A stretch of DNA of 64,000 bases from assembly GCA_017960545.1 (NCBI GenBank), contig JAGCYZ010000003.1, forward strand, positions 1 to 64,000, in the 5' to 3' direction. The stretch is from Bacteroidales bacterium. GTDB lineage: Bacteria; Bacteroidota; Bacteroidia; Bacteroidales; UBA932. The notes under the pieces were generated by a model. It saw nothing but the letters and a program-made list of their open reading frames with translations, was not told the origin of the DNA and made no database searches. The position numbers and the translations under genes were made by a program. Shown here piece by piece: positions 8,137-18,600 of this stretch. Within the stretch, counting starts at the first letter, position 1. Each line of letters begins with the position of its first letter.

Positions 8137-9213
8137 TTACCAGTTCTTGCGGTCGAAGGTCCACTCAGGGTAGAAGGTCTTGCCGTACTCGTCGTTCATA
8201 AAGAGGGCGGAATCCCCTACCTGGCCCTTGAGCTGCCAGTTGAGCCATTTGGTTGCCACAACGGCATAAGCTCCGGCATTCTTCTCATAGTATGTTCCGT
8301 GATGCCCGTCAAGGGTGGATATCTTCACTACAGGGATGTTGTCGGCAATCCTTCCCCAGTCTCCGTTGGCATTGTTGTATGCCACGTCAACCTTTCCTCC
8401 ATTGAGGTAAAGCATAGGGGTATGCAGGTTGGCCAGGGACTTCTTTGAAGCGCCGCTCATCTCCATATCGCCAATTCCGGAATTGAAAATCAGGCAGGTC
8501 TTGATACGGGGGTCGTGGGCAACGGCCAGAACCTGGGCACCGCCGCAGGACTGTCCCATTGCAGCAACTTTCTCAAGGTCAATGAGATGGTAGTACTCGC
8601 TGGCGTCGTTTCCGTTCTGGTCCGTAAGCCAGTCAAGAGCCTCCAGGAGCTGCCTTGCATAAGTGCGGAACGGCTGGGGCGCGGGCTGTGCCTGCCTGTT
8701 CCTGTTGTTTCTGTTGTTCCTGGCAGCGGCCTGCTGGGCGGCTTCACGCTCTGCGGCCTGCTGGGCCCTTTCCGCATCGGTATAAGGAGTGAGCCTTTCT
8801 CCGTTGCCCATAACGGCGTTGACCTTGCTCTCCGGATAATTGCCCCTTACAACGCCTCTCCACTGTGCGTAGAAGGCCTCGTCGGACATCTCCTGGTAAG
8901 GGCCTATGGCTATTACAATGTATCCGTGAGAAGCCACTTCCGTAAGCAGGCGGCTCATTTCAAGGCTGTTGTTTGCGCAGGCGCCGTTGGCATACAGGAG
9001 GACGGGGATCTTTCCGTTCTCTGAAACATAGGCCCTGAGGTTCTGGGGACGGTAGATAACGTGGGTGGGAAGGCTCTCGTCACCAATGGCAACGGCCTTG
9101 TACTCTCCTGTTCCCCCGTTCTCGATCACCTGGGAATACTTGGTCTGCGCGGAGCAGACTGCACCCGCGGCCAGGATTGCCGCTGCCAGTGCAAGAAGTT
9201 TCTTAGCTTTCAT
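8137..9213 (-). CDS. Exported alpha/beta hydrolase with Gln/Asn-rich insert
   Basis: A 358-residue protein with a cleavable signal peptide (about residues 1-22, ending VCSAQ). The nucleophile elbow is GQSCGG (Ser centre), LDGHHGTYY is a likely catalytic His region, and LLYANGACANNS resembles an oxyanion-hole segment. Between about residues 145 and 180 there is an insert rich in Gln, Ala, Asn and Arg (AARNNRNNRNRQAQP) that looks disordered. It begins 19 bases after purD on the same strand and so may ride on the pur transcript, though its role is clearly extracytoplasmic. The fold suggests an esterase or lipase of the chlorophyllase/PET-hydrolase-like group; I cannot name a substrate. Confidence 0.75.
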   Translation of the reverse strand: MKAKKLLALAAAILAAGAVCSAQTKYSQVIENGGTGEYKAVAIGDESLPTHVIYRPQNLRAYVSENGKIPVLLYANGACANNSLEMSRLLTEVASHGYIVIAIGPYQEMSDEAFYAQWRGVVRGNYPESKVNAVMGNGERLTPYTDAERAQQAAEREAAQQAAARNNRNNRNRQAQPAPQPFRTYARQLLEALDWLTDQNGNDASEYYHLIDLEKVAAMGQSCGGAQVLAVAHDPRIKTCLIFNSGIGDMEMSGASKKSLANLHTPMLYLNGGKVDVAYNNANGDWGRIADNIPVVKISTLDGHHGTYYEKNAGAYAVVATKWLNWQLKGQVGDSALFMNDEYGKTFYPEWTFDRKNW

Positions 9214-9232
9214 TGTCTATCAGTTTTATGTG

Positions 9233-10483
9233 TTATTCAAATGCTATGTGGGCGATGTCCTTGCGGAAGAAGAGGTTGGGACAGCGGATGGCGGCGACGT
9301 CGGCATAGACGGCCTCGCGGGCCTGGGCGATGCCGGCGGCGCGGGACACGCACATCATCACGCGGCCGCCTGCGGTAAGCAGCTTTCCGTCCTGGGTCTT
9401 GGTCCCCATATGGAAGATGCGTCCCTTCACCTGGTCGCAGCCTTCTATCTCAAAGCCTTTCTGGTACGATCCGGGATATCCCTTGGAGGCAAGGACCACT
9501 CCCATTGTGACGTCATTGCTCCATTCAAGCGGTTTGGCCGGAGTTCCGGTTGCCACGCTGTAGAACATATCGTAGATATCGGAATCCAGAAGAGGAAGGA
9601 CCACCTCCGTCTCCGGGTCGCCGAAGCGGGCGTTGAACTCTATAACCTTGATTCCCTGGGGAGTCTTCATCAATCCGCCGTAGAGGACGCCGCTGAGCGG
9701 GCAGCCTTCGGTTACCATAGCGTGGGCCGTCCTCTGCATTATGAACTGAAGGGCGTATATGCGGTCTTCTTCAGTGATGAACGGGAGGCCGGTGTAGGCG
9801 CCCATACCTCCGGTATTGGGGCCCTTGTCCCCGTCGTAAGCCCTCTTATGGTCCTGGGAAAGCGGCATAGGATAAACCCTGGAGCCATCCACGAAGCACA
9901 TAAAGGAGAACTCGGGGCCGGTGAGATAGTCCTCTATCACAACCTTCCCCTTGCCGAAGGACTCGTCAAGGAGCATATCCTTGAGGGCGGCCTTGGCCTC
10001 CTCAAGGTCTGCGGCAATGATCACGCCCTTGCCGGCGGCAAGGCCGTCATATTTGAGCACCGCGGGGAAAGGCCTGGCCGCAACATACTCCACGGCCTGG
10101 TCATAGTCCGCAAAGCTCTTGTAAGCAGCGGTTGGAACGCCGTAGCGCTCCATTACCTGCTTGGCGAACTCCTTGCTGCTCTCTATCCTGGTAGCGGCCT
10201 TGGTGTGCCCGAAAACGGGCATTCCGGCGGCGCGGAAGGCATCCGTGAGGCCTGCTGCAAGCGCCGCCTCCGGGCCCACGACGGTAAGGTCCACCGCCTT
10301 CTCCTGCGCGAAGGCCTTCAGAGCCTCCACGTCAGTATCCTTTATGGGAACGCACTCCGCCTGGGCGGCTATTCCGGCGTTGCCGGGAGCGCAGTAAATC
10401 TTTCCAACCTGCGGGGAGCGGCTGAGCGCATCCACAATTGCGTGTTCACGGCCGCCGCCGCCAACTACCAGAACGGTTTTCAT
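9233..10483 (-). CDS. purD: Phosphoribosylamine-glycine ligase
   Basis: PurD joins phosphoribosylamine, the PurF product, to glycine with ATP. The 416-residue ATP-grasp protein has the N-terminal VLVVGGGGREHAI, the ATP-grasp loops KYDGLAAGKGV and GPEFSFMCFVDG, GPNTGGMGAY, and the metal-binding FNARFGDPETEV. It is the last purine gene of the operon, starting five bases after purH. Confidence 0.95.
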   Translation of the reverse strand: MKTVLVVGGGGREHAIVDALSRSPQVGKIYCAPGNAGIAAQAECVPIKDTDVEALKAFAQEKAVDLTVVGPEAALAAGLTDAFRAAGMPVFGHTKAATRIESSKEFAKQVMERYGVPTAAYKSFADYDQAVEYVAARPFPAVLKYDGLAAGKGVIIAADLEEAKAALKDMLLDESFGKGKVVIEDYLTGPEFSFMCFVDGSRVYPMPLSQDHKRAYDGDKGPNTGGMGAYTGLPFITEEDRIYALQFIMQRTAHAMVTEGCPLSGVLYGGLMKTPQGIKVIEFNARFGDPETEVVLPLLDSDIYDMFYSVATGTPAKPLEWSNDVTMGVVLASKGYPGSYQKGFEIEGCDQVKGRIFHMGTKTQDGKLLTAGGRVMMCVSRAAGIAQAREAVYADVAAIRCPNLFFRKDIAHIAFE

Positions 10484-10488
10484 ATATC

Positions 10489-12018
10489 CTAATGCTTAAA
10501 GTGTCTGATTCCTGTAAAGAGCATTGTGATGCCCAGTTCGTCCGCCTTCTGGATGGACTCCTCGTCACGGATGCTTCCGCCGGGCTGCACTATGGAGGTC
10601 ACGCCGTACTTGGCTGCCAGTTCCACGGTATCCCCAAACGGGAGGAATCCGTCGGAAGCCAGTACAAGGTCCTTGGTGAAACCGGCCGCGTTGGCTTCCT
10701 TGAGGGCTATCTCGGCAGATCCCACGCGGTTTGTCTGGCCTGCGCCCACTCCCACGGTATGATTGTCCTTAACCACCACAATGGCGTTGGATTTGACGTG
10801 CTTAACTATCTTCCAGCCGAAATCGAGTTCTGCAAGCTGGGCCTCCGTTGGCTTAACCTTTGTCACGCACATTTCGGGCGTAACCTTCTCTATCTGGGTG
10901 TCCAGCTGCTGGGCCAGAAGACCGCCGTTCACGCTTATGTACTGAGGGACGGGAGCGTCGCTCTTTGTCATATCCACCTGCATAACGCGGAGGTTCTTCT
11001 TGGAAGAAAGGATCTCCAGGGCCTCCGGGGTGTAGGAAGGAGCCAGGACAATCTCCAGGAAGATTGGCTTCATTCCTGCTGCCACTTGGGCTGTAAGTTC
11101 GCGGTTTACGGCAACTATGCCGCCGTAAATGCTCACCTTGTCAGCCTCGTATGCGGCCTGCCAGGCTTCCTCAATTGTCTTGCCCACCGCTGCGCCGCAA
11201 GGATTCATATGCTTGAGGGCCACGCAGAACGGCTCGTCAAAGTCACGCACCACGTTAAGGGCGGCGTTGGCATCCTGTATGTTGTTGTAAGACAGCTCCT
11301 TACCCTGGATTTGCTTTGCAAATGCAAGGGAGAAGGCGGCTGGCTGCATTGAAGCGTAGAACTTGGCGCTCTGGTGAGGGTTCTCGCCGTAACGGAGGCC
11401 CTGCTTGAGGTCATACTCAAGGAAGAGCTTCTCGTTAAGTCCGGCCTTTGCGCGCATATAGGTAGCAATGCAGCTGTCATATTCGGCCGTATGGGTATAG
11501 GCCTTTGCCGAGAGCTTGAGGCGGGTTTCAGGCAGGGTGTTGCCGTTGGCGCCAATCTCTGCAAGGATGCCGTCGTAGTCTGAAGGGTCGCATACAACGG
11601 TCACGTCCTTCCAGTTCTTTGCGGCGCTGCGCAGCATTGAGGGGCCGCCTATGTCAATGTTCTCGATTGCGTCTTCCATTGTCACGTCAGGCTTGGCTAT
11701 TGTCTGGCGGAAAGGATACAGGTTGACGCAGACCATATCTATGAATTCTATCCCATTGTCCTGGAGGGCCTTGAGGTGGGAAGGCTCGTCGCGGCGGGCG
11801 AGCAGGGCGCCGTGCACCTTGGGGTGCAGGGTTTTCACGCGGCCGTCGCAGATCTCCGGGAATCCGGTAACCTCGCTTATTCCAATTGTCTTTACTCCGT
11901 TGCTTTCCAGCAGCTTCTGTGTGCCGCCGGTGGCAATTATCTCCCAACCGAACTTCTGCAGACCCTTTACGAAATCTACGAGGCCGGTCTTGTCACTGAC
12001 ACTTACTAACGCTCTCAT
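10489..12018 (-). CDS. purH: AICAR formyltransferase / IMP cyclohydrolase
   Basis: PurH carries out the last two steps to IMP. The 509-residue product has the N-terminal MGS-like cyclohydrolase domain (LVSVSDKTGL, TGGTQKLL, GRVKTLHPKVHG, NLYPF) and the C-terminal formyltransferase domain with the catalytic KHMNPCG and SDGFLPF. It overlaps the end of purN by 26 bases. AICAR also arrives from HisF encoded a few kilobases away, so the two operons meet at this enzyme. Confidence 0.95.
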   Translation of the reverse strand: MRALVSVSDKTGLVDFVKGLQKFGWEIIATGGTQKLLESNGVKTIGISEVTGFPEICDGRVKTLHPKVHGALLARRDEPSHLKALQDNGIEFIDMVCVNLYPFRQTIAKPDVTMEDAIENIDIGGPSMLRSAAKNWKDVTVVCDPSDYDGILAEIGANGNTLPETRLKLSAKAYTHTAEYDSCIATYMRAKAGLNEKLFLEYDLKQGLRYGENPHQSAKFYASMQPAAFSLAFAKQIQGKELSYNNIQDANAALNVVRDFDEPFCVALKHMNPCGAAVGKTIEEAWQAAYEADKVSIYGGIVAVNRELTAQVAAGMKPIFLEIVLAPSYTPEALEILSSKKNLRVMQVDMTKSDAPVPQYISVNGGLLAQQLDTQIEKVTPEMCVTKVKPTEAQLAELDFGWKIVKHVKSNAIVVVKDNHTVGVGAGQTNRVGSAEIALKEANAAGFTKDLVLASDGFLPFGDTVELAAKYGVTSIVQPGGSIRDEESIQKADELGITMLFTGIRHFKH

Positions 12019-12574
12019 TAAGTATTTTGTTTATTGTTTCTATATAAAGTTGATGTTCTATCTTATGCCCTATCGCGTGGACCTCGTCGGGGTCGTTCCC
12101 GTCATAGTCAAAGGCCCTCTGGGCTATGATCTTTCCACCGTCAAGGGTCTCGTCAACCCAGTGGATGGTAATTCCGTAAACCTTTACTCCATACGCCACC
12201 GCATCCTCAACCGCGTGCGCTCCCTTGAAGGAAGGAAGCAGCGAGGGATGGATGTTTATTATGCGGCCCTTGTAACGGGAGAGCAGTTCCTCCCCCACTA
12301 TGCGCATATAGCCGGCCAGGCACACCAGGTCAATGCCAAGCGCATCCATACGGTCCGCTATCTCACGCTCGAAGTCCGCCTTGCGGGCATAGGCCTTCGG
12401 GTTGAAGACGAATGTCTCAACCCCGAAGCGCTTTGCCCTTTCAAGGACGTATGCGCCCGGCTTGTCGCACACCAAAAGCGCTACGGACGCCTGTATGCGT
12501 CCGTCCGCGCAGGCCTGCGCTATAGCCTCGTAATTGCTTCCGCTTCCGCTTGCGAATACTGCCAGTCTTTTCAT
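11993..12574 (-). CDS. purN: Phosphoribosylglycinamide formyltransferase
   Basis: PurN transfers a formyl group from 10-formyl-THF to GAR. The 193-residue Rossmann-like protein starts MKRLAVFASGSGSNYEAI and has the catalytic segments LAGYMRI and IINIHPSLLPSFKGAHA with the distal Asp in VDETLDGG. The start overlaps the purM stop by four bases. Confidence 0.94.
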   Translation of the reverse strand: MKRLAVFASGSGSNYEAIAQACADGRIQASVALLVCDKPGAYVLERAKRFGVETFVFNPKAYARKADFEREIADRMDALGIDLVCLAGYMRIVGEELLSRYKGRIINIHPSLLPSFKGAHAVEDAVAYGVKVYGITIHWVDETLDGGKIIAQRAFDYDGNDPDEVHAIGHKIEHQLYIETINKILNESVSKCQ

Positions 12575-13602
12575 TTCAGTATTATGTTTACGCCAGGGGT
12601 GCCGGTAACCTTGCCTATCACGGATGCCTTTTCGCCGTGGCTCTCAAGGATCTCAATGGCGCGTGCGGCCTCCGACTGGTCAAGCACCACCACCATTCCT
12701 ATTCCCATATTGAAGATGTTGAACATCTCCCTGTGGGGAACCCTTCCCCACTTCTCCAGCATCCTGAATACCGGAAGGATCTCCCAGGTGCCTTCCTCTA
12801 TCTCCAGGCCCTGGCCCTTCTGCAGCACGCGGGGTATGTTCTCGTCAAACCCGCCTCCGGTGATATGGCATATCCCGTGAACGTCGCAGTTCCTGATCAC
12901 ATCCAGGACCTGCTTCACGTAAATCTTTGTAGGAGTGAGAAGTACGTCTCCCAGCATACGGCCGCCGAATTCCGTGATGGGGTCCTTGAAGGACAGTCCG
13001 GCATCGGCTACAATCTTGCGCACAAGGCTGAATCCGTTGGAATGAACTCCGGTGGATGCAATTCCCACCAGCACGTCGCCAACCTTTACCTTGGAGCCGT
13101 CAATGAGCTTGGATTTCTCCACCACACCGGTGGTGAAACCTGCAATGTCGTACTCGCCTCCACCGTACATTCCGGGCATCTCGGCGGTCTCGCCGCCCAC
13201 AAGGGCGCATCCCGCCTGACGGCAGCCCTCCGCCACTCCGGCAACTATGGCCTCCACCTTCTCCGGGATGTTGTGGCCTATGGCCACATAGTCAAGGAAG
13301 AACAGCGGCTCTGCGCCCTGCGCCAGCACATCGTTCACGCACATTGCAACCGCGTCAATTCCCACGGTGTCGTGCCTGTCCATTGCAAAGGCAATCTTGA
13401 GCTTGGTTCCCACTCCGTCCGTACCGCTCACAAGGACCGGTTCCTTGATTCCCAGGGACGCAAGGTCGAACATCCCGCCAAATGAGCCAATTCCGCCCAT
13501 CGAGCCCGGACGGGCCGTAGATGCCACGTGTTTCTTGATGCGGCTGACTACCTCATAGCCGGCCTCGAGATTTACTCCCGCTTTTTCGTAAGTTTTAGCC
13601 AT
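12571..13602 (-). CDS. purM: Phosphoribosylformylglycinamidine cyclo-ligase (AIR synthetase)
   Basis: PurM closes the imidazole ring of AIR with ATP. The 343-residue protein shows the PurM/PurL-fold signatures GSFGGMFDL, LVSGTDGVGTKLKIA, GIDAVAMCVNDVLAQGAEPLFFLDY, ALVGGETAEMPGMY and ITGGGFDENIPR. It sits 15 bases after purF. Confidence 0.95.
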   Translation of the reverse strand: MAKTYEKAGVNLEAGYEVVSRIKKHVASTARPGSMGGIGSFGGMFDLASLGIKEPVLVSGTDGVGTKLKIAFAMDRHDTVGIDAVAMCVNDVLAQGAEPLFFLDYVAIGHNIPEKVEAIVAGVAEGCRQAGCALVGGETAEMPGMYGGGEYDIAGFTTGVVEKSKLIDGSKVKVGDVLVGIASTGVHSNGFSLVRKIVADAGLSFKDPITEFGGRMLGDVLLTPTKIYVKQVLDVIRNCDVHGICHITGGGFDENIPRVLQKGQGLEIEEGTWEILPVFRMLEKWGRVPHREMFNIFNMGIGMVVVLDQSEAARAIEILESHGEKASVIGKVTGTPGVNIILK

Positions 13603-13617
13603 ATTTCAGTTTATTCT

Positions 13618-14973
13618 TTATTCGTCTTTTCCGTGCTCGTAAAGGGCCGTAGGATACTCCCCGTTGAAGCAGGCGAGGCACAGTTCAGAGCATCCTCCGG
13701 TTGCCGCGCGGCAGGTTTCATAGGATGCGTAGCCAAGAGTGTCCGCCTCTATCATCTTGCAGGCCTCCTCCAGCGTACGGGAGGAACAGAGCAGTTCATC
13801 TGTAGTGGGGGTGTCCACGCCGTAATAGCAAGGGAACTTCATCATTGGACTGGCTATACGCACGTGCACCTCCTTGGCTCCCGCGGCACGCAGGAGCTTC
13901 ACTATCTTGAGCGACGTGGTGCCGCGGACTATGGAGTCGTCCACCATTACCAGGCGCTTGCCCTCCACTATGCTGCGCACGGCGGAAAGCTTGAGCTGCA
14001 CGCTCTTCTCCCTCATCACCTGAGAAGGCTGGATGAAGGTGCGGGCAATGTAGCGGTTCTTCACGAGGCCCATCTCGTAAGGGATGCCGCTCTGCTGGGC
14101 ATATCCCATAGCGGCGCTGAGGCCTGAATCGGGAACGCCCACTACAATGTCGGCGTCAGCCGGGGCCTCAACCGCAAGGCGGCGGCCAACTTCCTCGCGG
14201 AACTTGTGTACGTTGCAGCCGTCTATATTGCTGTCAGGACGGGCGATGTATATGTATTCCATAGCGCACACCTTGTGCTTCTGGAACTGTGAATAGCGGT
14301 TGCTGCGGATGCCGTGGCGGTCAAGGGAGACTATCTCTCCCGGCTCCACGTCGCGCACGTAGTCGGCGCCCACCAGCTCGAACGCACAGGTCTCGCTGCT
14401 TACCACCCAGCCGTCGGAAAGGCGGCCTATGGCAAGAGGATGGATGCCGTACTTGTCGCGCACCGCATAGATACGGTTCTTGGTAAGTATGACAAAGGCA
14501 AATCCTCCTTCCATCATAGTGAGGGCGTCCATCAGGCGGTGGATTCGGTCTTCAGTCCCATCCTTCTTGATGAGGTTGGCAAGGAGTTCCGAGTCCGTAT
14601 CGGTCTGGAGTATGCTTCCAAGGTCTTCCAGATAGTTGGCTATCTGGGGGGCGTTGACCAGGTTGCCCTCTCCGGCAATTGCAAAGTCACCGGACTTGTG
14701 ATGGAAGAAAAGGGGCTGGACGTTGTCCAGGCCGCCCTTCTCCGCATTGGCGTACTGCGTGCTGCCAATGCCCAGGTTGCCGCCGAACAGCGCCATCCTC
14801 TCCTGGGGGAAAACTTCTCCGGCAAGGCCTATCCCCCTGTGGTGATAGCATTTGCCGTCCTGGTCGAAAGTGGCTATTCCAGCGCCTTCCTGACCCCTGT
14901 GCTGCAGGCCGTGAAGCCCGAAATAAATTACCTGTGCGGGGTTGCTTACCCCATATACTCCAAATACGCTCAT
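13618..14973 (-). CDS. purF: Amidophosphoribosyltransferase lacking the N-terminal Cys nucleophile
   Basis: PurF makes phosphoribosylamine from PRPP and glutamine. The 451-residue protein is of the Bacillus iron-sulfur type, with cluster cysteines in VCAMEYIYIARPDSN, FPCYYGVDTPT and CLACFNGEYPT, and the PRPP loop VMVDDSIVRGTTS at about 340-352. Such enzymes start, after processing, with Cys1 (CGVFG...). Here the frame reads MSVFGVYGV: there is no Cys, no propeptide, and no Cys within 14 codons upstream in the same frame. The start overlaps the purC stop (ATGA), which fixes it. The glutaminase half is otherwise well conserved (LQHRGQEGAG). I infer ammonia-dependent activity; a sequence error cannot be excluded. 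Confidence 0.92.
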   Translation of the reverse strand: MSVFGVYGVSNPAQVIYFGLHGLQHRGQEGAGIATFDQDGKCYHHRGIGLAGEVFPQERMALFGGNLGIGSTQYANAEKGGLDNVQPLFFHHKSGDFAIAGEGNLVNAPQIANYLEDLGSILQTDTDSELLANLIKKDGTEDRIHRLMDALTMMEGGFAFVILTKNRIYAVRDKYGIHPLAIGRLSDGWVVSSETCAFELVGADYVRDVEPGEIVSLDRHGIRSNRYSQFQKHKVCAMEYIYIARPDSNIDGCNVHKFREEVGRRLAVEAPADADIVVGVPDSGLSAAMGYAQQSGIPYEMGLVKNRYIARTFIQPSQVMREKSVQLKLSAVRSIVEGKRLVMVDDSIVRGTTSLKIVKLLRAAGAKEVHVRIASPMMKFPCYYGVDTPTTDELLCSSRTLEEACKMIEADTLGYASYETCRAATGGCSELCLACFNGEYPTALYEHGKDE

Positions 14974-15689
14974 ACCTCGTACGCTTTTTCCAACCTTTCC
15001 ATAACCTTCTGATAGGATACCGTGACGTCGCTCAGATCGTGGCGGAAACGGTCCTTGTCAAGCACTTCGCCAGTCTTCTCGTCCCAGATGCGGCAGTTGT
15101 CAGGGCTGATCTCGTCGGAAAGGATTATCTTTCCGTCGGAAGTCCTTCCGCATTCCAGCTTGATGTCTATCAGCTCCATCCCTGCCTTGTGGAAGAACTC
15201 CTTGAGCACTTCGTTGGCGTGGGCGGTGAGGCTGTAAATGCGCTTGAGCTCCTCTTCTGACACGATACCCAGCGCCAGAACGTGGGTGTCGTTTATCATA
15301 GGATCCCTGAGACGGTCGTTGTTGTAACGGAGTTCGAATACCGTGTTGGGGATTACGGTCCCGTTGGCGACTCCCAGCAGGCGGGCGGTGCTTCCGGCGA
15401 GACGGTTGCGTACAACCACCTGCAGGGGGATTATCTCAATCCTGCGGCACAGCTGCTCGCGGTCGTTCTCCAGGCTTATGAAATGGTTTTCTACGCCTTC
15501 TTTTGCAAGGACCTGGAAAGCGAGGGCGGAAATATGGTTGTTGCATATTCCCTTGTCCTTGATGACAGCCCTCTTTATTCCGCCGTAGGCCGTGGTGACA
15601 TCGTTGTAATGGATGAGGACGATGTCCGGATTCTCGGTGGAATAGATCTTCTTTTCCTTGCCGTCAAAAATCAATTCTCTGGTTGACAT
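14970..15689 (-). CDS. purC: SAICAR synthase
   Basis: PurC ligates aspartate to CAIR with ATP. The 239-residue protein starts near FDGKEKKIYSTENPD, has the bacterial signature VVVRNRLAGSTARLLG, the catalytic LIDIKLECGRT and ILSDEISPDNCRIWD. It lies three bases downstream of purL and overlaps purF. Confidence 0.94.
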   Translation of the reverse strand: MSTRELIFDGKEKKIYSTENPDIVLIHYNDVTTAYGGIKRAVIKDKGICNNHISALAFQVLAKEGVENHFISLENDREQLCRRIEIIPLQVVVRNRLAGSTARLLGVANGTVIPNTVFELRYNNDRLRDPMINDTHVLALGIVSEEELKRIYSLTAHANEVLKEFFHKAGMELIDIKLECGRTSDGKIILSDEISPDNCRIWDEKTGEVLDKDRFRHDLSDVTVSYQKVMERLEKAYEV

Positions 15690-15692
15690 AAT

Positions 15693-18600
15693 TTATTTTG
15701 TAAAGTAATACACTGCATTTTTGAACAGGGGCTGCTCAAGCTCCTCGTCTATATTCTTATATACGCCGGGCTCGTAACGTTCCGTGTGTCCCATCTTGCC
15801 AAGGATCTGGCCGTCAGGGCTCACGATGCCCTCGATTGCGTAATATGAGCCGTTGGGGTTGTATGGCGATTCCATAGTGGGCTGCTCCGTTACGGGATTG
15901 ACGTACTGGAAGGCCACCTGGCCGTTCTGGAACAGTTCCTGTGCAAGTTCAGGGTTGACAACGAACTTGCCCTCTCCGTGGCTGACGGCAATGGTATGGA
16001 GGTCTCCCACCGACATACCTGCAAGCCAGGGAGAATTTACGGTTGCCACGCGGGTGGTCACCATCTGGGATATGTGGCGGTTGATGTCGTTGCGGAACAG
16101 GGTTGGAGATTCCGGGGTCACCTTGCCCAGGCGGCCGTAAGGCAGCAGGCCGCTCTTCACAAGGGCCTGGAAGCCGTTGCATATTCCAAGGATGAGGCCG
16201 CCGCGGTCCAGAAGGGCGTGGATCTCTGCCGCTATCTCGCTGTTGTTGAGCACGTTGGCAATGAACTTGCCGCTTCCGTCCGGTTCGTCTCCGGAGGAGA
16301 AACCGCCGCTGAGCATAAAGATCTGGCATTCTGAGATGTCTTTCTTCATTGCGGCTATGGAGTCAAGCACGTCCTGTCCGGTAAGGTTGCGGAACACGCC
16401 GAAGCGGACGTCAGCGCCGGCCTTGCGGAAGGCCTTGGCGGAGTCGTAGTCGCAGTTGGTTCCGGGGAACACCGGGATGTAAACCAGCGGCTTGCCGCCA
16501 TTGAATCCCTTTACCGGAGCGGGGGTCGCCGCCTTTTTGACGCAGCAGGGACGGAATCCTTCCGGAACGAGCCTCTTGAAGGAGGCCTCCGCCGTCTGGG
16601 GATATACCTTGGAGTATCTGCCGCTCCAGGCTTCCACCATACGGTCAAGGGAGATGCTGCTTCCGTTGATGCGGGACTTGAAGTCCTCGCCGGAAGTCAC
16701 TTCTCCCAGATATACCGCAGCCGGGAAGTCCAGTTCTTTCTCGGACTCCACTATTATGGAGCCGTAGGAAAGGCTGAACAGGTCCTCGGGGGCTATCTTT
16801 ACATTTACGCCAAAGGCGTTTCCAAAGGACATCTTGGCAAGGCCTTCGGCCACGCCGCCGTATCCTACGGACCATCCGGAAACTATGTTGCCCGCTTCAA
16901 TCTGGCCGTGGACAAAGTCCCAGTTGGCTTTCAGCTGGTCCGTGTCCGGCATACGGTTGGCAAGCGGCGTATGCTTGATAAGGTAAAGCTTGTTGCCTTC
17001 CCATTTGAGTTCGGGAGAGATGACCTTAGAAGCCTTCACGGTGGTAATTCCAAAGGCAACAAGGGTTGGAGGAACGCTTATGTCCTCGAAGGTGCCGCTC
17101 ATGGAGTCCTTTCCGCCAATGGAGGGAAGGCCAAGGGACACCTGCATCTTGAGCGCTCCAAGGAGCGCGGAAAGAGGCTTGCCCCAGCTGTGGGGGTCGT
17201 GGGTCATCCTTTCAAAGTACTCCTGGTAGGAGAAGCGCATCCCGGACCAGTCCGCTCCGGCGGCCACTGCCTTGGTGCAGGCTTCTACAACGGCGTAGGC
17301 GGCGCCGTGGTACGGGCTCCATTCAGCGACGTAAGGATCATAGCCGAACGCCATTATGCTGGCGGTGTCCGTATATCCGTCTGCGGGGAGTTTCTGTACA
17401 GAAACCTGGGTTTCTGTGCTCTGCAGCACTCCTCCGAACGGCATAAGCACGGTTGAACGGCCAATGGTGGAGTCGAACATCTCTATGAGGCCCTTCTGGG
17501 AAGCCACGTTGGGAGAAGACAGCACATTGCATATCTTGTCTGAAAGGGTGTCCCCCTCCGGCTGGCGCAGGAACGGGTCCCTGTCCTCAACTGCGGCTAT
17601 CGCGGCCTTGGCATAATGGCGTGCGCCCGCGCTGTCTATGAACTCGCGGGTGATGTCGGCCACCTTGGTGCCTGCGTTGTACATTCTCATACGGCCGCTG
17701 TCAGTGACGTCGGCCACGTAGGTGACTTCCACGTTCTCGCTTGCGCAGAACTCCTGGAAGCGCTCCCTGTCCGCCGCGGCTACTACCACGGCCATCCTTT
17801 CCTGGGACTCGCTTATGGCAAGTTCGGTGGAGTTGAGTCCGCTGTACTTGGTGGGAACCCTGTCAAGATATATGTCAAGGCCTGCCGCGAGCTCGCCTAT
17901 GGCCACGCTCACGCCTCCGGCCCCAAAGTCGTTGGATTTCTTTATGAGGCGGGTCACTTCCGGCCTGCGGAAAAGCCTCTGGAGCTTGCGCTCCTCCGGG
18001 GCGTTTCCTTTCTGAACCTCGCTTCCGCAAGACTCGAGCGACGCCTCGGTGTGCTCCTTGGACGATCCGGTGGCTCCGCCTATGCCGTCACGGCCGGTAC
18101 GGCCTCCAAGCAGGAGGATCACGTCGCCGGGGGCGGGGCTTTCGCGGCGGACGTTGTCCGCCTTCACTGCGCCCACCACGGCGCCTATCTCCAGGCGCTT
18201 GGCCACATAGCCGGGATGGTATATCTCACGCACGTGCGTGGTGGCAAGGCCTATCTGGTTTCCATAGCTGGAATAGCCCTGGGCGGCCTTGCGGGAGATG
18301 ACCTTCTGCGGAAGCTTGCCCGGAATGGTCTCGGATACAGGCTTGCATATGTCACCGGCACCGGTCACGCGCATTGCCTGATATACGTAGGAGCGTCCGG
18401 AAAGCGGGTCCCTGATGGCTCCGCCAAGGCAGGTTGCCGCGCCTCCGAAAGGCTCTATCTCCGTAGGATGGTTGTGGGTCTCGTTCTTGAACATAAGCAG
18501 CCAGCGCTCCTGCTGCCCGTCCACATCGACATTGACGTAGATGCTGCAGGCGTTGTTCTCCTCGCTCTGCTCCATATCGTCCAGGAGACCCTTGGAGCGC

